Source: Omphalotus guepiniiformis
Lineage: Eukaryota; Basidiomycota; Agaricomycetes; Agaricales; Omphalotaceae
Direction of reading: 5' to 3'
Assembly (NCBI GenBank): GCA_028554645.1
Contig: JAQOOI010000073.1
Coordinates: forward strand, 1,240,001-1,304,000
Length of the DNA: 64,000 nt
A program made the translations under genes and the position numbers. Below, in pieces: positions 59,635 through 64,000 of the stretch. Positions within the stretch are counted from its first letter, which is position 1; every line of letters starts with the position of its first letter. A model generated the notes under the pieces. It had not been told where the DNA came from. It ran no database searches and worked only from the letters and a program-made list of their open reading frames with translations.

Positions 59635-61581
59635 ATGGCTTCTAACATTCCAGTGAGTCCTTTGGCATTCTTATTGGTTGATGAGCGAAGCCTAAATTGT
59701 CGATCATCACTCCAATTCGCCGGGCGACACGATCGACGAGAGCGGTTAAGGATATTGAAAATGCGAATGCAAGGCCATCTCGTATCGTGACTCGCGCTAG
59801 AGCCCAAGCAGCTGCCAATGCCACCGGTACTTCAGAGGTATCGACCACTCGGGTTGTCGCTACAACTGCATCTTCGAGAGCAAAAGCAGTGGATGCTGCA
59901 ACTGAGAAGACAGCAGGGAAGAGGAAGAGAGAGATATTGGGAGAAGTCGTGGATCCTCACAAGGGAAAGAGTGTGACGAAGCCGTCAGGGAAGGGGAAAG
60001 AGAAAGCGAGTACCAAGGCCGATGGCGCTAAGTCCAAGACTTCTACCAAGGCTGGTCCCCGAGTACCTTTGCGTCAAGTTGGGGGCACTACCACGGTGCA
60101 AAGACATACGCGACAGTCAAGCAGCGTGTCTCTGACTAAGCCTTTAAAAGCTGTAGCGGAAGAAGGCCCGGTATCGATGGACCTTGTAGTTGATGGACCA
60201 TCCATTCCCCCTAGCATTCCAACCAAACCGTCCGTCTACAGTATTGTTCGAGAACGCGCGAAGAAAACGCAGATACCGTCTCTCAAGCAAGAAGAACCAA
60301 TTCTGGACGAAGAAGTTGATCGCCCGAGGGTGTTCAAGCGACGCCACACTTCTAATTTTGCAAAAGAGGAGCCTGAATCGCCTTTCGTTTCAGAAGCTCA
60401 CCTACCTGTAGTTGATGAGAGTCAAGAAGAGGAAGACAAGGTCGCCGCTCAACTTGTATTTCCGGAAGAAGAAGAGGAGGTAGAATTATGGGATGACCTT
60501 GATGCGGAGGATATGGATGACCCACTCATGGTAGCGGAATATATCGTCGAGATCGCAGATTACCTGAAAGAGCTCGAGGTGCGTATCTCAAAGTTCTCGG
60601 TTATTTTTTCAGCATACTTAACGCGTCACTAAGCAGATAAAGACCCTTCCTACCGGGGACTACATGGACTTTCATGCCGAGCTGGACTGGGAAAAACGGA
60701 GCATCGTCCTTGACTGGATACTTCAAATTCACGGACGTTACCACTTTCTTCCCGAATCCTTCTTCCTCTGTGTCAATATCGTCGATCGCTTTCTTTCCCT
60801 TCGCTCCACCGTCTCTCTGCAGAAAGTCCAACTCGTGGGGGTGTCATGCTTCTGCATCGCAGCAAAGTTTGAAGAGGGTGTCGCACCATCTGCTCATGAG
60901 CTTGTTGCGCTCACAGGAGGAGCCTACACTACAGAGGAAATCTGTAAAGCAGAGCGATATGTGCTCAAGACGCTCAACTATGATTTGAGTTATCCTGGGC
61001 CTATGACTTGGTTAAGACGAGGGAGTAAAGCGGACGATTTTGAGACTCAGGCGAGAACGATTGCAAAATATCTCTTAGAAGCAGCATGTTTCGAATGGCG
61101 GCTTGTCGCTACACCATGTTCAAAGTTGGCTGCAGCCTCGCTTTGGCTTGCGAGGCTTGTCTTAGGGAGAGAGGACTGGGTAAGTACCCATTTAAGGTGT
61201 CTACCTTTCGCGTGAAACTGACTTCTATCTCACGTAGACCCCCAATCTTGTCCACTACACCACTTTCAAAGAACACGAGTTGCTTCCTACCGCCAGCATT
61301 TTAGTTACCTACCTCCTGTCTCCAGAACAAAATGAGATATTGTACAAAAAGTACGCCTCGAAGCGGTACATGAAGGTGCGTCTCCTGCGTCAAAGCTGAT
61401 TCTCGAGATTAGGCTGACAGGAATTCGTTTCTAGTGCAGTGTGTATATGCGGAAGTGGGTGCTTGACCGGTTCTTGCCTGGCGCCAAAATAAACTTGAAG
61501 CCTTTACTTGCGGCAATCAAGCATGAGATTGTGGAGGCGAGGGAGAAGGAGAGAAAGCTCGCTGAGGAGGAGGAATTTTAA
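59635..61581 (+). CDS. B-type (mitotic) cyclin
   Basis: Regulatory partner of Cdk1 at G2/M. Exon 1 is 18 nt (MASNIP, 59635-59652). A very short 38-nt intron leads to PKLSIITPIRRATRST. The N-terminal third is basic and Lys/Ser-rich with PRVPLRQV, which holds an RxxL that could act as a destruction box. An acidic run FPEEEEEVELWDD precedes the cyclin box: DPLMVAEYIVEIADYLKELE, MDFHAELDWEKRSIVLDWIL, HFLPESFFLCVNIVDRFLS, VQLVGVSCFCIAAKFEEG and ICKAERYVLKTLNYDLSYPG. The second fold follows (ARTIAKYLLEAACFEWRL, SKLAAASLWLARLVLG), ending KLAEEEEF* at 61581. The MRAIL-like patch is altered to RSIVL. It shares its promoter with PTEN. Confidence 0.92.
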
Positions 61582-64000
61582 CTTCAGTGAATTTGAGCGT
61601 CTCAGCGGTTTTTTTGGGGGTCCCGGCTAGCTCCGTAGGCCCTTTGCGCTTTTTGGCCTCCATATCTTGCTGTAAACCTACGAGCAGTGATCACTTTGGA
61701 TCATGCTGCAAATTGACGGGTGCTCGTTGCAACGAGCGGGGTATCTGATCTATTGCTTCATATTCTTTCATTTATATCCCTTCATATCTATCCCTTCATA
61801 TCTACCCTTGACGATGTTTTGGGTGGACCAGCGAAACCTCTTCTTTAACCCATATGTATTCTATTATTTATTCACGCATCCACGTTCTTACGCTACAATT
61901 CATGATCATTCACACGTCGATGCTCGTTGTCCTTAGGCGTACAGTGCTCTACAGTTACTGAGGAGCTTAGTATCATCATGGACGCGCGCCCACTGGGAGC
62001 ATTGCGATAGCACGTGCTGGGAATTCCTCTGCCAAGATTTTCATATCACTGAGCAGATAAGTCCGAAGTCCGAATACCGCAACCGCTCAATCTTGCCTTT
62101 TTATTTCCTCAATATGTACATTCTTCTTGAAACCCGTTACTAGTGCCGGTAGTCGAGCCAGGTGCCCTTTTCGCCAAGTACACGGTGGCATTATACAGTT
62201 GCAAGAGAATACCGACTAATTAACCCGTTCATGAATGATATTAACTGGTCTCTCCTGAGATGGTGCGTCATCAGTAAATCGGGGAAACTGTTGTGAGGCG
62301 TCGTGAGAATTTGAGCATCGTATAGATAAGATATGACATGATCATCAATTTTGACTCCCTATATAGAAGGTATCAACATCACGCGAAATTCTGACATGTT
62401 ATAATCTTACCGTCAAAATTACACAACATTACAGGTTCACATACTCTTTATTCTCTATTAAGATGATTTGAGATATCGTATACCCATTATTGTACATATA
62501 TATTCCCCCTGTATTTATTTTACAAAGCTGGTATATGCCTGTCATTTGTCATAAATACCTCAAGTTATTTCATAGAGAATGATTTTTTTCACTTGCAGCT
62601 CTGTGATGCCTGGTGTGTGCTTGAAGCAATTATGTAGGAGATCCTCGCAAGGGTGCCGTTTGGTAGTAGGGAGAAAAATTTAAGGCAAAAAACTGAGAGG
62701 TCAGAGAAGTGGAGTTGAACAGGTCTTGAACTATTAGGCTACTAGGCCGTGGTCCTGCTGCCGTCGTATGTACATAAGACGTCGGAGGACTTAGCAACAT
62801 TCAAGTAGGACTTAGTGAATAAAATATCGCTGGGCGATCAATCAGGTGACATCATCTGTTACTAGGCCCCGGTCCGTGACTCCGTGGTCCGTGCGGCATC
62901 AACATAAAATTCGTGATCTTGTTGATTTCCTCTCCGTCCCTCTTCTCTCTTCAACCACCACCTCTCCAACCACCACCACACCTACACCTACCTTTACATG
63001 TGATCTGGAAGGTACGTTGGAGTACTTCTTCCCATTTTATTATTATCTCACTCATTTAGGCCCATTGAAGGATAGGTATAGGATCATATCTCGCAGTCAA
63101 CTCTATGGGTTTTTGGTGTCAATTCAAGGTGCGTCGTATGTGCATGGTTGTGTCATGCATATCACTAAGTGGCTTTGTAGTGACTTTCATGGTTCATGAT
63201 GACAATGTTCGTTAGGGTACTGGCCGGTACAGTAAGTCTTCTTGCCTTTTGCCCTATATCTTGTCCTAATTAGGTCTGTTCAGGAAAGGTAATGGAATGA
63301 AACTAAACGGTATGCATTGCTCGCCCCATTCTCGGCCCTACAGTTACTAACTGACATGACATGTTCATAGGTTAATAGAGCTGTGAGATACGATTCTTCT
63401 GATTTCTGAGCCATGAGCGAGGGCCTTGTTATGTACTGAGTAGAAGATTTGATGTATTCTATACCTAATAGCAATTAAAATTTTCATCAACCATCTGTAT
63501 GCGAGGGATCATAAATGTGGCAGGATCATTGGCAAGTCACACATTTACTATCATTCACGAGCATGTTCAGTCAGAATTTTGTGTAGTATCAATAAGGTAT
63601 AATATTTTTAGTGTATGCCAGACCAGGTATAATAATTGTCGAAAAAAGTCCAAAGGTGTAATGAGTTAAAATCCCTTGCAATTTGATGCATAATATTATA
63701 GTCATATTACAGGTATTATGGCGGATTACCCGTGTTACGCGAATTTATAATCCGTCGCGGCATGTTCCCCAATTCAGTGATGGTAGTATTTCCTCCGACA
63801 TTCTCCCTTGTCGCTTGAATCCTGACCTTTCCCGACCGTCACAGAGTTCAACACGGTCCGGATCGAATTTGCTTTTGCCCCCGTCGTGACTTGAGTTGTA
63901 TCTCATCAGACTGGGGAACATTGGTATTTTCCGGAAAATTTTGCGGAACGAGTATCGAGGCACCGGATGCGAACGCACTTTTTATGCCATCACGAGGAAT
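61582..64000. other. AT-rich 2.4-kb right end without a supported gene
   Basis: Short open frames (for example 61703-61936, 62846-63199 plus; 63745-63978 minus) lack motifs. The segment 62740-63000 repeats CTACTAGGCC/TTACTAGGCCC and GTCCGTG-type words and includes a CCACCACC-rich pyrimidine run, possibly transposon-derived, but no terminal repeats or coding domains were found. Confidence 0.4.

Noticed and set aside
62740..63250. LTR retrotransposon end
   Set aside because: Some repeated words and a pyrimidine run, but no paired terminal repeats, primer-binding site or polyprotein domains in the window.
1..64000. Bacterial-type features (operons, CRISPR arrays, IS elements, Shine-Dalgarno sites)
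   Set aside because: The genes have short spliceosomal introns and eukaryotic families; no regular spaced repeats were seen.

Overview
This window looks like nuclear DNA of a filamentous basidiomycete, most likely an Agaricomycete. Most genes are broken by many short introns of about 40-60 nt with GT...AG ends. Gene spacing is tight in the housekeeping stretches. The gene set fits: proteasome Rpn1, a Delta-9 desaturase fused to cytochrome b5, a divergent G-alpha subunit, two RNA-dependent RNA polymerases and tandem secreted GMC (aryl-alcohol oxidase type) oxidoreductases. Species cannot be named from the sequence alone. Exon models were built by eye from splice signals and conserved motifs, so exact junctions are approximate unless given.

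Layout. 1-15.5 kb is gene-dense: an RNAi-type RdRP with a DLDGD motif that runs off the left edge (-), a small P-loop ATPase (+), RPN1 (-), an MDR-family reductase (+), a long disordered protein (-), and a second, different RdRP with a DYDGD motif (-). 15.5-25.1 kb is gene-poor. It has one F-box protein (-), a tRNA-derived SINE-like repeat, a stretch rich in TGTACA palindromes, and coding-like exon remnants. 25.1-32.8 kb holds an atypical G-alpha (+), a broken MYND-finger gene (+), RRG7 (-) and OLE1 (-). 32.8-35.8 kb has no gene I can support. 36.2-45.9 kb is dense again: a SNF2/RING ATPase (+), mitochondrial ribosome recycling factor (-), a small methyltransferase (+) and a mitochondrial carrier (+). 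46.3-54.0 kb is a tandem duplication of a GMC oxidoreductase with its promoter, separated by decayed duplicated fragments. 54.6-61.6 kb has an old-yellow-enzyme homologue (+), a PTEN homologue (-) and a B-type cyclin (+). The last 2.4 kb is AT-rich and shows no gene.

How the genes relate. The genes do not form one pathway. Themes are small-RNA silencing (two RdRPs of different motif type 12 kb apart), cell-cycle and phosphoinositide control (cyclin B and PTEN share a divergent promoter), mitochondrial expression and metabolism (RRF, RRG7, carrier), and lignocellulose-type oxidative secretion (GMC pair).

The most unusual points are active-site departures in otherwise intact enzymes: G-alpha (switch I Thr to Leu, catalytic Gln to His), the old yellow enzyme (His/Asn pair lost) and PTEN (P-loop codons duplicated around an intron-like segment). 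Lesions seen directly include a GT-to-GA splice donor in the first GMC gene, a stop plus a frameshift in the MYND gene, and an 8-bp tandem duplication in a decayed gene between the GMC copies. I found no clear multi-gene undescribed system.
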